64,000 nucleotides of DNA from Nitrosomonas sp. Nm34 (GCF_900113925.1 NZ_FORD01000007.1:1-64000), one strand, 5' to 3'. Shown: positions 1-9,609, counted from the stretch's first letter. Made by a program: numbers and translations. Notes: a model not told the origin generated them from the sequence alone.

Positions 1-1
1 C

Positions 2-91
2 CGGGCAATAGCGACACGATACGACAAGCTGAAGCGAAATTATGAAAGTATGGTAGCCATAGCGTGTGGATATCTGTGGCTACCTATGTGA
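2..91 (+). mobile_element. 3' end of an IS5-family transposase (cut by window edge)
   Basis: An open frame enters from the left edge and ends at TGA 89-91. It encodes 29 residues including ATRYDKLKRNYESM and ending YLWLPM. That is the usual C-terminus of IS5-family (IS427-like) DDE transposases. The bases after the stop (about 95-108, GTCAACAGACCC) look like the inward-facing terminal repeat of such elements. The rest of the element lies outside the window, so completeness and activity cannot be judged. Confidence 0.75.
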
Positions 92-158
92 AATGTCAAC
101 AGACCCTAGGGTGTAGATAAATTAATTTATACAATATTTAATATTGCCTACTTATTTC

Positions 159-256
159 ATTCCCTAATTAAAAAGCGACACGAAAGCGAGCCGCAGACAG
201 TATAAAGAATACGGCAAAAGTGCTTGACAAAATCAGGTTTAATAAGAAATAGAATA
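159..256 (+). repeat. MITE-like repeat family 1, copy 1
   Basis: Diverged copy of the ~105-bp element described in full at 33407-33509. The core GCGAGCCGCAGACAGTAT and the segment ATACGGCAA are recognisable, and the ends are worn. It lies immediately upstream of the YchJ-like gene, so it may form part of that gene's 5' region. Confidence 0.75.
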
Positions 257-285
257 ATTTTATTAATGAAGCTTTCAGGCTTAAC

Positions 286-675
286 ATGGATATCAATATA
301 ATGCGCTGTGCTTGTGGCAGCGATAAAAAATACATTGACTGCTGCGCTCGTTATCTCGACGAAGGCGAAGCTGCTTCTAATGCAGAAGTATTAATGCGTT
401 CACGCTACACTGCGTATACCCTTGGTCGAGAAGATTATCTTTTGGAGACTTGGTATCACAGTACCCGCCCAACCTTACTTAGGTTGGCAGATGGACCGTA
501 CAGAAAATGGCTCAATCTTGAAGTGAAGCATCATGAACAACTCTCACCGGATTATGCGATAGTTGAATTTATAGCTCGCTATAAAGTATGCGGTCGTGCT
601 TATCGTCTGCATGAAATCAGTCGCTTTGTGTACCAAGCAGGACGATGGTTTTATGTTGAGGGCGATATCCTCTAA
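286..675 (+). CDS. YchJ-like SEC-C motif protein (UPF0225 family)
   Basis: The small protein has an N-terminal cysteine motif (CACGS then DCC), as expected of a SEC-C zinc-binding segment. It then has the YchJ core MRSRYTAYT, the TWYHSTRP block and the C-terminal GRWFYVEGD. The family is short (about 130-160 residues) with an NTF2-like fold, and its biochemical function is not established. The second Met (301) starts directly at the motif MRCACGSD and is an equally good start. No partner gene is adjacent, and the downstream gene is convergent. Confidence 0.8.
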   Translation: MDINIMRCACGSDKKYIDCCARYLDEGEAASNAEVLMRSRYTAYTLGREDYLLETWYHSTRPTLLRLADGPYRKWLNLEVKHHEQLSPDYAIVEFIARYKVCGRAYRLHEISRFVYQAGRWFYVEGDIL

Positions 676-746
676 TCATGTAGTCAAGAAGAAGATCCGA
701 TGAGACTATCATCACCTGAACAAATTTCTGCTAGTAACAAACAGAC

Positions 747-2270
747 TTATTGCACACCGTGCATCATTTTTTGTAATGTCTTGGTGAGTATAAATAGAAG
801 CAAGGATGCAAGCCCGGACAAAATGACAAAGATCATGAAAAACTCATATAGACCATTGATTTCAAATATTATAAATTTTGGCGGGACAGGGAAAGCAGGA
901 TCAGGGTACAAAGAACTTAATGTACCTGCAAATTTGTTTGCAGCTGCAGTTGATAAAAACCACACTCCCATTAACAACGAAGCAAATTTCTCAGGGGCTA
1001 ATTTTACAACCATCGCTAAACCAATTGGTGATAAGCACAATTCACCAATAGTATGCAATAAATATAGACTAGTTAACCACATAAAGCTCACTTTAATTGC
1101 TGGATCCACTCCTTTTACGCCACATGCAATCACGAGATAGCCTATCGATAAAAACAACAACCCGAATGCTTGTTTAGTAGGTGAGGATGGTTCCAAATTG
1201 CGTTGGCCTAAGAATGTCCAGATAAAGGCGAAAATGGGAGCTAAAATTATAATAAATACGGCGTTAATCGATTGAAAAAAACTTGCTGGAACTTCTGTGC
1301 CGAATAGATTTCTATCAGTTTGTTCTTCTGCAAAAAAAGTTAATGATGCGCCCGCCTGTTCAAATGCTGCCCAGAAAAAAATAACGAAAAAGGCAAGAAT
1401 ATAAATCACCCCTATGCGTTGTTTCTCAATTGATGTAAGCATTTTATCGGCAATGATGGCAGCAGGGCCGATAATAGTGAGGGAAAAAATAGCTGATCCA
1501 ATGATATCTAACTCCATAAGGCTGTAAAATACGATGAATAAGCCAATAGAGGCCATCGCCCAACTGACTGCCTGAGAAAGCGATATTTTTGGTTCTTTAG
1601 CTTCATTCCCTGCTAATACTTTCTTCTTTGGTAACAATCCAATACCTTCACCTGTTGATGTTATGATAAGTTTGTTTTTAAGCAACTCAAATGAAAAAAT
1701 ACTAATGATCATACCAATGCAGGCGGCAAGAAAGCCCCACTTGAAATCTGCTGGATTTCCAGTATCTCCAAAGCCACCGCAAACAAGCGGAGCAAGGAAT
1801 GCTCCTAGATTAATACCCATATAAAAAATGGTGAAGGCAGCGTCAATACGTTTATCCCCCGCCTGATAAAGTTGACCGACCATGGTAGAGATATTAGGTT
1901 TGAAAAAACCGTTACCCAAAATGAGCAATCCCAGGCCCAAGAATAGCATGGGTTGTGCGAAGGCAATATTGCTGTAATTCGCTGCAGATAAAAACATGCA
2001 GAAATGCCCCATCCCCATCAAGACTCCGCCCACAAGGATGGTTTTTCGATTGCCCCAGTAACGATCAGCTACGTAACCACCTACTAAAGGCGTTAAGTAA
2101 ACCAGGCCAGTGTAATTTCCATAAATCTCAGAGGCCAGCGCTTTATCGAAAAATAAAGCTTTGATCATAAACAATGTGAAGATGGCCCGCATGCCGTAGT
2201 AGCTGAACCTCTCCCACATTTCTGTAAAAAACAAAAGGTATAAACCGTTAGGATGTTTGGTCGGACTCAT
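747..2270 (-). CDS. POT/PTR-family proton-coupled peptide transporter
   Basis: The 507-residue polytopic membrane protein begins with the diagnostic POT signature EMWERFSYYGMRAIF (ExxERFxYY) at about residues 17-31. The second PTR signature region (FxxFYMGINLGAF) follows at about residues 145-165, with about 14 hydrophobic segments in all. Members import di- and tripeptides with protons across the inner membrane. The length is normal and the frame intact. It is convergent with the YchJ-like gene upstream, and its own upstream region holds a MITE copy (2398-2499). The exact substrate cannot be read from sequence. Confidence 0.92.
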   Translation of the reverse strand: MSPTKHPNGLYLLFFTEMWERFSYYGMRAIFTLFMIKALFFDKALASEIYGNYTGLVYLTPLVGGYVADRYWGNRKTILVGGVLMGMGHFCMFLSAANYSNIAFAQPMLFLGLGLLILGNGFFKPNISTMVGQLYQAGDKRIDAAFTIFYMGINLGAFLAPLVCGGFGDTGNPADFKWGFLAACIGMIISIFSFELLKNKLIITSTGEGIGLLPKKKVLAGNEAKEPKISLSQAVSWAMASIGLFIVFYSLMELDIIGSAIFSLTIIGPAAIIADKMLTSIEKQRIGVIYILAFFVIFFWAAFEQAGASLTFFAEEQTDRNLFGTEVPASFFQSINAVFIIILAPIFAFIWTFLGQRNLEPSSPTKQAFGLLFLSIGYLVIACGVKGVDPAIKVSFMWLTSLYLLHTIGELCLSPIGLAMVVKLAPEKFASLLMGVWFLSTAAANKFAGTLSSLYPDPAFPVPPKFIIFEINGLYEFFMIFVILSGLASLLLFILTKTLQKMMHGVQ

Positions 2271-2397
2271 GCGTTTTTAAATTTATTACCATTTCGGATT
2301 TGCTGAAAATAACATTCTCAATCCTGCAAAATCCGACAATCCAATCTTGATATGGACTTGTACTGAATAAAGAATAAAAATAAGGCAATGATGTACC

Positions 2398-2499
2398 ATT
2401 CCATTCCCACATCAAACATGACGCGAAGGTGAGCCGCAGATCGTATCCATAATGCGGCAAGGGAAACCGCCAAAGTCAGTTTTGATTTAGTAATGGAGC
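2398..2499 (+). repeat. MITE-like repeat family 1, copy 2
   Basis: It has both terminal repeats (ATTCCATTCCCACATCAAA and TTTGATTTAGTAATGGA) and the core ACGCGAAGGTGAGCCGCAGA. It sits between two transporter genes that are both on the minus strand. Confidence 0.85.
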
Positions 2500-2547
2500 T
2501 ATGTCGAAGGTGTAGGTGCTGAACGTATTATCGGCAGAGCTCGAAGC

Positions 2548-3813
2548 TTACTTCGCTTTAAACCGCTGAGCCAGTACTAACCCGGCAAGACTGAATACTC
2601 CTGCCACTGCCAGGTAAAGACCCACAAGGGATGTACCGCCTATTTCGCTGAGCGTCTGCGCGGCAATCGGAGCGGCTGCTCCGCCCAGAATGCCCCCTGC
2701 ATTAAAAGCCACTGATGTACCGGTATAACGCACCCTTGCTGGGAACAGCGACGGCAGCCACGCGCCGAGTGGGCCATAGACAAAGCCCATCACGAACAAT
2801 GCGAGTGATAGCACTGCCCATACTACCCATAACGAACCCGAACCTAAAAGTGATCCAAATATCAATCCTATACCGACCGTCGCAGCACATCCCCATGTCA
2901 AAACGCTCACAGCATTGGTCGCATCAGCACGCACACCCGAAACGATGATACCCAGCGCTAGAAACAGAATGGCAGCAAGTTGAACTGCCAGAAAAACCTC
3001 ACGGTTATATCCCAAGGCAGTCGTGCCATGGGCAAGTGCAAAAGCAGTTGAAAGGTAAAATATCGCGAAACAGGCTACCACTGCGAAAGTCCCGGCGAAG
3101 GTAGATAACGTATGATTGCGGATCAACTCACTGATGGGAACCGGAATTGGAGGCTCATGTGAGAGAGCTTGAGCAAATTCAGGCGTTTCGTTGATCTTCA
3201 GGCGCACCCACAGGCCTAGCCCGACTAGAATAGCACTGGCCAGAAACGGGATACGCCAGCCCCACGCTGCAAATTCCGCTTCGCTCAATCCTATGCCAAT
3301 TAGCAGGAACAACCCATTGGCAGCAAGGAAGCCAACAGGTGCGCCCAGTTGCGGGGCCATGCCGAAACGTGCCTGCCATCCCTGAGGGGCATTCTCAACC
3401 GCCAGTAGTGCTGCACCGCCCCATTCTCCCCCAAGGCCAAGCCCCTGACCGAAGCGCAGAATGCACAACAATAATGGCGCAACCCAGCCGACCATCGCAT
3501 AAGTCGGCAAAAATGCAATCAGCACGGTCGACACTCCCATTAGCATCAGTGATGCGACCAATGTCGATTTTCGTCCGATCCGATCACCGAAATGACCGAA
3601 TAATACTGCACCAAACGGTCGTGCAATGAAAGCAATACCAAAGCTCATGAATGACAGCATCAATTGCGCAGCTGGCGAACTGGCTGGGAAGAACAATGGA
3701 CCGAATACTAATGCCGCCGCTGTCGCGTAAATATAAAAATCGTAGTATTCGACAGCCGTTCCGGCCATACTTGCAATAAGTATCCGGCGATGCTGACGAT
3801 AAGGACTGATCAT
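2548..3813 (-). CDS. MFS permease of the metabolite:H+ symporter (MHS) family
   Basis: This 421-residue, 12-segment transporter starts with the MHS hallmark GTAVEYYDFYIYATAAALVF. It then has the loop 2-3 motif GHFGDRIGRKSTL and the QGLGLGGEWGGA block, both typical of ProP/KgtP/ShiA-like permeases. These carry organic acids, betaine or similar solutes with protons, and the substrate is not resolvable here. The reading frame is noticeably richer in GC than its neighbours, which may hint at recent transfer. No operon partner is close enough to suggest a pathway. Confidence 0.9.
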   Translation of the reverse strand: MISPYRQHRRILIASMAGTAVEYYDFYIYATAAALVFGPLFFPASSPAAQLMLSFMSFGIAFIARPFGAVLFGHFGDRIGRKSTLVASLMLMGVSTVLIAFLPTYAMVGWVAPLLLCILRFGQGLGLGGEWGGAALLAVENAPQGWQARFGMAPQLGAPVGFLAANGLFLLIGIGLSEAEFAAWGWRIPFLASAILVGLGLWVRLKINETPEFAQALSHEPPIPVPISELIRNHTLSTFAGTFAVVACFAIFYLSTAFALAHGTTALGYNREVFLAVQLAAILFLALGIIVSGVRADATNAVSVLTWGCAATVGIGLIFGSLLGSGSLWVVWAVLSLALFVMGFVYGPLGAWLPSLFPARVRYTGTSVAFNAGGILGGAAAPIAAQTLSEIGGTSLVGLYLAVAGVFSLAGLVLAQRFKAK

Positions 3814-4220
3814 TATCGGTTTTTCCTTCGATTCTTCCGGATTATCATTTATAAGAGAGATGAGCAGCTTTTTTATGAAGGGCGAAGATAATAAAGATGC
3901 AATAAATTGTCAAATCTCCGGATTAACGGTCAAAAATTTACGCAATTGCGACTGATTGAAAGAAAAGAATTTTGATTTTTGATATCTTTTTATTTTTAAG
4001 GGGAAAGAAATCAGGGTAAGAATACCACTGAGAAGGCTAAATGAGAGTATCAGAGCATATTAGTTATATTCCAGTGAAAAGCAGTCTCAATTTTAAAACT
4101 GTTTATAAATTCCAGCGCCAGGTTAATCCCCTCAACATAATGCAAGCTGGATGACGTAAGCCCAGGTTTCATCGGTACGTGTGAAGCGCTTGTAGCGGCT
4201 TGTAGATTTTGCTCAGCCAG
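3814..4220. other. Intergenic region without a recognised gene
   Basis: These 407 bp lie between the SemiSWEET gene and the MHS permease, both on the minus strand. It is very AT-rich and I see no open frame, repeat copy or clear terminator in it. It presumably contains the promoter of the permease at its right side as drawn on the minus strand. Confidence 0.4.
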
Positions 4221-4490
4221 TTAATTTTTCCCGATGCGGGCAAAGTAAAAAAACACACCTACCATGAGAAAATTGATTACCACTGCAATAACATTCCAGA
4301 TAACTACAGGCATTGAGTCAATTAAAATACCGTAATATACCCACATGATCTGAAACGAGCCCATAATACCTGCCATGGTAGGATTCATACCTTGAGAACT
4401 CCTTCGTTTAAGTATCGCGAGCAAATCTGGAGCGGCTGCAAAAGTGGTACCGAAACCCGCCACAAAACCAACGATCTCATGCCCTTCCAT
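4221..4490 (-). CDS. SemiSWEET-type (MtN3/PQ-loop) small transporter
   Basis: The 89-residue protein has three hydrophobic segments. It has the PQ-loop-like turn of the family (AAPDLLAILKRRSSQGMN) after the first helix, and a tail ending in FYFARIGKN. SemiSWEETs are three-helix half-transporters that dimerise to move sugars or related small molecules. Length and topology fit the family exactly. It lies 60 bp downstream of the peroxiredoxin gene on the same strand and could be co-transcribed with it. Substrate unknown. Confidence 0.85.
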   Translation of the reverse strand: MEGHEIVGFVAGFGTTFAAAPDLLAILKRRSSQGMNPTMAGIMGSFQIMWVYYGILIDSMPVVIWNVIAVVINFLMVGVFFYFARIGKN

Positions 4491-4550
4491 TTAATTCTAA
4501 AATATTAATATTTAATATTTTCTCGCGATACCACAGGAGCTATGAATAAA

Positions 4551-5207
4551 TCATGGTTGCTTTACTTTGCGCAGGTATGGCTTCACTGTTTCCCAACCTT
4601 GTGGATAAATTTTGTTAGCTTCATCATTGCTAACTGAAGGAACAATGATGACATCTTCCCCTTGTTGCCAATTCACGGGCGTTGCGACTTTGTGTTTTGC
4701 GGTTAGCTGCATTGAATCAATGACTCGCAAGATCTCATTAAAGTTACGACCGGTTGTCATGGGATAAGTCATCATAAGCTTGATATTTTTATCGGGACCA
4801 ATAATAAATACTGAACGAACGGTCGCGTTTGTAACCGCTGTCCGTCCTTCTGCTGAGCCTGTCTCATCTGCAGGGAACATATTATAGAGTTTAGCTACGT
4901 GCAGATCAGTATCTGCAATAACAGGATAGCTAACCCGTGAACCACCAACCTCTTCAACGTCTTTCAACCATTTCTCGTGATCATTAAGCGGGTCAATACT
5001 AAGCCCGATAATTTTAGTATTGCGCTTATCAAATTCAGATTGAATACTGGCCATATAACCTAATTCTGTCGTGCAAACAGGTGTGAAATCCTTTGGGTGA
5101 GAAAATAATACTACCCAATGATCTCCAATCCATTCATGAAAATCAATCCTTCCTTGTGTCGTTTCTGCTTGAAAATTAGGTGCTTGATCATTAATACGCA
5201 ATGCCAT
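4551..5207 (-). CDS. 1-Cys type (Prx6 family) peroxiredoxin
   Basis: The 218-residue protein has the peroxidatic motif HPKDFTPVCTTELG, with the catalytic Cys at residue 45. It carries the long C-terminal domain typical of Prx6/AhpC-TSA members (TPVNWQQGEDVIIVPSVS). It reduces hydrogen peroxide and organic hydroperoxides in the cytoplasm. A clear Shine-Dalgarno (AAGGAGATATGT) precedes the ATG and supports the start. The frame is intact and of normal length. Aerobic oxidative stress is the likely context. Confidence 0.95.
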   Translation of the reverse strand: MALRINDQAPNFQAETTQGRIDFHEWIGDHWVVLFSHPKDFTPVCTTELGYMASIQSEFDKRNTKIIGLSIDPLNDHEKWLKDVEEVGGSRVSYPVIADTDLHVAKLYNMFPADETGSAEGRTAVTNATVRSVFIIGPDKNIKLMMTYPMTTGRNFNEILRVIDSMQLTAKHKVATPVNWQQGEDVIIVPSVSNDEANKIYPQGWETVKPYLRKVKQP

Positions 5208-6187
5208 ACATATCTCCTTAATTCCAACTTATTAGATGTATATTAAAATCAGCTTAATAGCTATAACTTAACTATAACTTAATATTATTTTTTATGAAAC
5301 AAACTATAATTGTATCTATGAAGTAAAAGCAATTCTTTATTATCAAATTTTTATTTGTGATAAGGTTAATAGTAGTAGTTAGTATCACGTACGACGTATA
5401 ACTACCGGTTTAAATAAATAATCATACAGATTAGCAGGTCATCGCCGTATATTTATATTTGCAAGCAGATGAACAAACAGAGAAATAGAATTGTTTTTCA
5501 ATGATAAATCTGTCACCAAATTGTTCTAATTGTCCTATTTGACACTGATTACTATCCGCAAAAAAACGATTCATGCTGATAAGAAATTGGAAACTGTATC
5601 AAACAAATATATCATTCAGCTTGAAGAAAGAATACCTCAGCGCTAATTAATCACTATTTATACTAAATCCAGACTACTCTCTAATCATAACTGCTTTCTT
5701 GAATACAGTCACAGCGTCTTGAAAGGAGGTTATCTGGCCACGAAAGCAGCCAATCTTCGGCCGTATCCTATGCCATCACTTCTATAAATTTTTAGCCATA
5801 AAAATATGGCACTCTTAGTAGCTTTTTTCAGAAACGCATAGGAAAAATAGCTGATGGTAGCTAGCCCTAGTTGATACCTATCGAAGCAAAGACAAGGCGC
5901 ATTTACTCAGAAATTCAAGGTTATCACGAGAAAGTTAATCTTAGACATAGCCAAAGATTACTCATGTCGCAACAGCAATAGATTCCTGACCTATTTTCTC
6001 AGTTTCTAGCTTAAAATAGAGAATACAATCTCAAAAATAGCCGCCACATACTTTGCGAAGAAATATCTTGAAGTTCGCATGCAATGCCCAGAAGCTCGCT
6101 CATTGTTCGGTATTAATAGCTTAAGTCCAAGGCAACGGCTATTTCGAATCACAAGTTATAAAAACATACCCCATCTGGAGTTTATAA
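5208..6187. other. Long AT-rich intergenic region
   Basis: About 980 bp separate the divergent peroxiredoxin and ExbB-like genes. I find no open frame with protein-like features, no MITE copy and no tRNA. The right end (6171-6187) holds the ExbB ribosome-binding region. The size suggests a decayed gene, but nothing is recognisable. Confidence 0.4.
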
Positions 6188-6835
6188 ATGGAATACCTTA
6201 ACCAAGCCTGGATCATGTTAAAACTGGGCGGAATCATTATTTTGCCGTTATCTTTGCTGGGTGTCCTCGCCCTGGCGATAATGCTTGAAAAAGCATTTGT
6301 TTACTGGCGCTTTGCCCGTTTATCGAACGATTTGCTGAATCTCATCGAAACCTATGGTTTCAAGTGGGAAGATCTGGAAAAGATCCTGTCAGGGCTAGAT
6401 AAACGCCACTATTACAAGCGGTTCTTTGAAGTGGTAATTTCCAATCGGCATCAACCATTCTGGTGGACTGAGTCACGTGCAGCAGATGAAGCCCAACTAA
6501 TTGAGAATTCATTGGCCCGCCGGCTCTGGGCGCTGGAAACCATCGTTACAGCCGCGCCGCTACTGGGGCTTGTAGGAACCGTGGTCGGTATGATGAGCGC
6601 CTTTCAAGTTATCGGCAATGAAGGCATCGTCAACCCCACCGCAGTGACAGGTGGTGTTGCCGAAGCGCTCATCGCCACCGTTATTGGTTTGGTTATCGCG
6701 CTGGTAGCGTTATTTGGATTCAATTATTTCTCACGTCTGCAATCACAAACCATGGATGAAATGGAACGCCTCGGTACACGCCTGATCGATCATATTCGGC
6801 TGGATCAAAAGGAAAATATCCATGAAACTACGTAA
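6188..6835 (+). CDS. ExbB/TolQ/MotA-type proton channel protein
   Basis: The 215-residue protein has three hydrophobic segments: about residues 8-33, 115-140 and 155-180. It has the family core AAPLLGLVGTVVGMMSAF and the loop TGGVAEALIATVIGL. ExbB-type proteins form the inner-membrane stator that uses the proton gradient to drive TonB. It is first in a three-gene operon, and its last 14 bases overlap the ExbD-like gene, indicating translational coupling. No TonB-dependent receptor is nearby. Confidence 0.9.
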   Translation: MEYLNQAWIMLKLGGIIILPLSLLGVLALAIMLEKAFVYWRFARLSNDLLNLIETYGFKWEDLEKILSGLDKRHYYKRFFEVVISNRHQPFWWTESRAADEAQLIENSLARRLWALETIVTAAPLLGLVGTVVGMMSAFQVIGNEGIVNPTAVTGGVAEALIATVIGLVIALVALFGFNYFSRLQSQTMDEMERLGTRLIDHIRLDQKENIHETT

Positions 6836-7223
6836 ATCCAGAACCCCACGTAAAGGTTATATCCAGATTATCCCCATGATTGATGTCATGTTCTTTCTGC
6901 TCGCGACATTTATGTTGGCTTCGTTATCCATGCAGAAGCTGGATTCTGTGCAAGTTAACTTACCTGAAGGTCAAGCCGAGAAACTCAGTACCGAAAAACC
7001 GGTAACTTTAACATTGACCAAGAACAGTGAAATTTTTATCAATAAAGAATCTGTCACCCTTGATACTTTGGCTAGTACGCTCAAACCGCTGCTTCATGAT
7101 GCCAAGCAAAAGCTGATCGTTTCGGCAGATAATGAAGCACCACAGGGCATTGTGGTTCAGGCAATGCTTCGGGCGCGGAATGCGGGTGTGCAGCATTTTC
7201 TGATCGCGGTTCAGCATAAATAA
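6822..7223 (+). CDS. ExbD/TolR-type biopolymer transport protein
   Basis: The 133-residue protein has a short basic N-terminus, then IQIIPMIDVMFFLLATFML. This is the single ExbD transmembrane helix with its essential aspartate (MIDVMFFLL). A periplasmic domain of about 90 residues follows. It works with the ExbB-like protein to transmit proton-motive force. It overlaps that gene by 14 bp and is followed within about 40 bp by the TonB-like gene. Confidence 0.92.
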   Translation: MKLRKSRTPRKGYIQIIPMIDVMFFLLATFMLASLSMQKLDSVQVNLPEGQAEKLSTEKPVTLTLTKNSEIFINKESVTLDTLASTLKPLLHDAKQKLIVSADNEAPQGIVVQAMLRARNAGVQHFLIAVQHK

Positions 7224-7263
7224 TTTATATTCCTTGATAAATAGTTTGATAAAGCCCATAGCG

Positions 7264-8157
7264 ATGAACAGCTCCAGAACAAGGGAAATTCGTTTGTGGT
7301 GGCCACTGCCACTGGCGCTGCTAATTTGGCTGATCATCATCTGGGCATTCGGTTTTTTTCTGACAGAGCCCGAAATCAAAGTCAGCATTGATATCCCTGA
7401 CGCGATTGAAGCGGAATTTCTGGAACTTCCGGAACTTGCACAACCACAGGAACCTGCCCCACCACCATCCAAAGGCATCGAGACACAACCTCAGGATCAA
7501 GTGCAGCAAGCAGAAATAGCACCAGATTTGGCAATGCCACCACTTCCGCGCACCAAGCCGCTCGCTCCCCCCACACCACCTCGTGTTAGGCAGGATACGA
7601 CTGGAACGGTAAAAGCTACACCACCCAAGAAAGAAACCAAAACTAAGATTCCACAAAAAAAGGATGCCGCTGCACCGGCCGATTTATCGGAGTATATTAA
7701 TCAGAGAAAAATGAAACAAAGTCGGCCAGCCGGTATTCTTGATGGGCTTGAGGACAACAAAAATACTAATACTAAACCTCAGCCCTCAGCGGAAGAGATC
7801 AGGATGGCGAAAGTTAAACGCAATCTACAAATACCTGGTACCAGTGGCGTTTTTCAGATTATCCATATTGGCCCGCGCTATGCGCAGTTCTCGTTTCGCG
7901 CCTGGACAACTGGCGACATCAATCCGCGGCGGGAATTAATTGAAGTGAAAGCAGGGCCGGACGGCGACATTGAACGTGCAATCATACGCAGAATGATCCA
8001 GCTCATTCGTCAGTATCATCAGGAAGACTTTAACTGGGAATCACCTCGCCTTAATCGCGTCGTTGTCCTGTCTGCACGCCCAGGAGATAGCGAGGGGCTA
8101 GAAAATTTTCTAATGCGCGAATTCTTTGGAGAACCTATTCCGCCTTATTTGCGCTAA
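7264..8157 (+). CDS. TonB-like energy-transducer protein with atypical C-terminal domain
   Basis: It is the third gene of the ExbB/ExbD operon. One N-terminal membrane helix (PLALLIWLIIIWAFGFFL) is followed by a proline-rich, charged linker of about 120 residues (PPPSKG, PPTPPRV, many Lys-Pro pairs), the architecture of TonB. The C-terminal ~100 residues (GVFQIIHIGPRYAQFSFRAW, then ELIEVKAGPDGDIERAIIRR) lack the usual TonB YP motif and could represent a diverged contact domain. I chose ATG 7264; an in-frame TTG at 7234 is the alternative, and neither has a strong ribosome site. Confidence 0.75.
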   Translation: MNSSRTREIRLWWPLPLALLIWLIIIWAFGFFLTEPEIKVSIDIPDAIEAEFLELPELAQPQEPAPPPSKGIETQPQDQVQQAEIAPDLAMPPLPRTKPLAPPTPPRVRQDTTGTVKATPPKKETKTKIPQKKDAAAPADLSEYINQRKMKQSRPAGILDGLEDNKNTNTKPQPSAEEIRMAKVKRNLQIPGTSGVFQIIHIGPRYAQFSFRAWTTGDINPRRELIEVKAGPDGDIERAIIRRMIQLIRQYHQEDFNWESPRLNRVVVLSARPGDSEGLENFLMREFFGEPIPPYLR

Positions 8158-8202
8158 GCATTACAGCTCAGCTGAGCTAATTACCTTGATCGGCTAGGCG
8201 AA

Positions 8203-8877
8203 TTATTTCGCACCGAAGGGAATCTGAACTCCGATATTTGCAGCATGATTACCATTGTTAATATTCACACCGCTGTTAAATTTAATTTTCGTCTTATGAT
8301 TTGTGTGTATGTAATTTATTGCTCCAACACTTCCTGTTGCATTAACTGTTGCACTTACACCATGTCCACTTTTACCTGAAAAATTACCACCGACTGAGTT
8401 CATTTGAAGTCCTGTTCCGTCATTCGAAAGATTAGTATCAAATGTGATAGTTCTCTTAAAATTATTGTGTGAGTAGTTTATTGTTCCATCTCGTCTTTCC
8501 ATATTAACTGTAGCATTTGCACCATGCCCATTTGTACTTGAAAAACTCCCACCAGCTGAGCTCATCAGAGGAGCCGCTTCATCATTCGAAAAATTACTAT
8601 TAAATGTGACAGCTCCATTCGAATTTTTACGTGCATAATTTATTGTTCCTTCTCCTCTTTCTATATTAACTGTGGCATTTGCACGATGCCCACTTATACT
8701 TGAAAAACCACCACCAACTGAGTTCATCCGGTCTTGCATTCCGTCATTCGCAATATTGCTATCAAAAGTTACAGCTCCATTCGGCCCGGATTTAATTGGT
8801 ATACGTATATTTTCGGCATTTACTGCATTAAAAATTAACCACAAACTTAAACCGAAAATTTTCAAAGTAATATTCAA
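8203..8877 (-). CDS. Secreted protein built of ~54-residue tandem repeats
   Basis: I do not recognise a named family with confidence. The 224-residue protein starts with a signal peptide (to about NAVNA). It then contains three and a half repeats of about 54 residues. Each runs (N)GAVTFxSNxSNDG, then MxSxGGxFSSxxGHGANATVN, then GTINYxHxN. It ends FNSGVNINNGNHAANIGVQI. The Gly/Asn/Ser-rich alternating pattern predicts beta strands and a surface or periplasmic location. The GHG and hydrophobic-alternating motifs faintly recall attacin-type glycine-rich peptides, but this is only a resemblance. It is convergent with the TonB-like gene. Confidence 0.7.
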   Translation of the reverse strand: MNITLKIFGLSLWLIFNAVNAENIRIPIKSGPNGAVTFDSNIANDGMQDRMNSVGGGFSSISGHRANATVNIERGEGTINYARKNSNGAVTFNSNFSNDEAAPLMSSAGGSFSSTNGHGANATVNMERRDGTINYSHNNFKRTITFDTNLSNDGTGLQMNSVGGNFSGKSGHGVSATVNATGSVGAINYIHTNHKTKIKFNSGVNINNGNHAANIGVQIPFGAK

Positions 8878-9609
8878 TGTTTAGACTCTCATTTAAAAAT
8901 TCTAGAAACTAGACTTTAGAGTTTCAGTTTTAGGAAGGAAAATGCCTCAAAACCAAAAAGTGAGAAAAAGCTTGAAAAAAATAGCAAAAAATATCGTTGC
9001 CGCCATTTTAAATATATTTGTTTTTTAAACTTTAAACATATTTAGAAAAGCAATCTCTAAGATAAAATTTTATTTTACTTTTACAAACCGCGATGAATCA
9101 AACACCCATGCTGCTTTCCTTAGTGAATTGTGTAGATGGATAACATTTCAGGGCATCTCTAAAAATACTTAAAAAAACCGAATTAACCTGAGTGGGAGAG
9201 CAATTTTATTGAATGTGCGAGGTTTTTCTGTCCAATAATCAGATTTCGCCTCAACTCATTTCGCGAAAGCTGACTGGCTGTGTTTTTCTGGATTTCTTTA
9301 CAAGTTAACCCTTGATTCACATTAACAACCTAAGTCTGCGTGAATGATTAAGCCAGCAGAAGTTATGCTCGGCTAGCCTATGACGTGGCGCCCGACGGGA
9401 CGCGACCTTGGATGTAGAAACGTCAGCCTCAGCAACCACATCCCCTACACTAAAGGGAAAGGCCGGTTCATTCATAGCGACAATGTTTATTTAATAGCTT
9501 ACTACGTGCTTACACGTATTTTTTTTATCTAATTTTCTCGATATCATAACAACACATCAGTTACAAACACTGATCACTCTATGATTCAATTAATTTTTAA
9601 GGAAATAAA
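8878..9609. other. Intergenic region: IS-like end fragment and cold-shock leader
   Basis: No gene is recognisable. At 9153-9168 the sequence GGGCATCTCTAAAAAT matches the terminal bases of the MITE family 2 element seen at 18255, and may be a solitary IS5-like end. The last ~120 bp before the csp gene (about 9480-9609), with the inverted repeat ACGTGCTTACACGT near 9505, are likely a long 5' leader, as is usual for cold-shock mRNAs. Confidence 0.4.

Noticed and set aside
700..1140. 146-residue plus-strand open frame
   Set aside because: It lies antisense within the clear POT transporter gene and shows no family motifs.
3339..3629. Plus-strand frames inside the MHS permease
   Set aside because: Shadow frames of a GC-richer gene; no ribosome site and no domain features.
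7008..7478. 156-residue minus-strand frame across ExbD/TonB
   Set aside because: Antisense to two well-supported genes, low-complexity composition.
8165..8178. Palindrome AGCTCAGCTGAGCT as a terminator
   Set aside because: Short, no T run on either side; it could be a binding site but nothing supports that.
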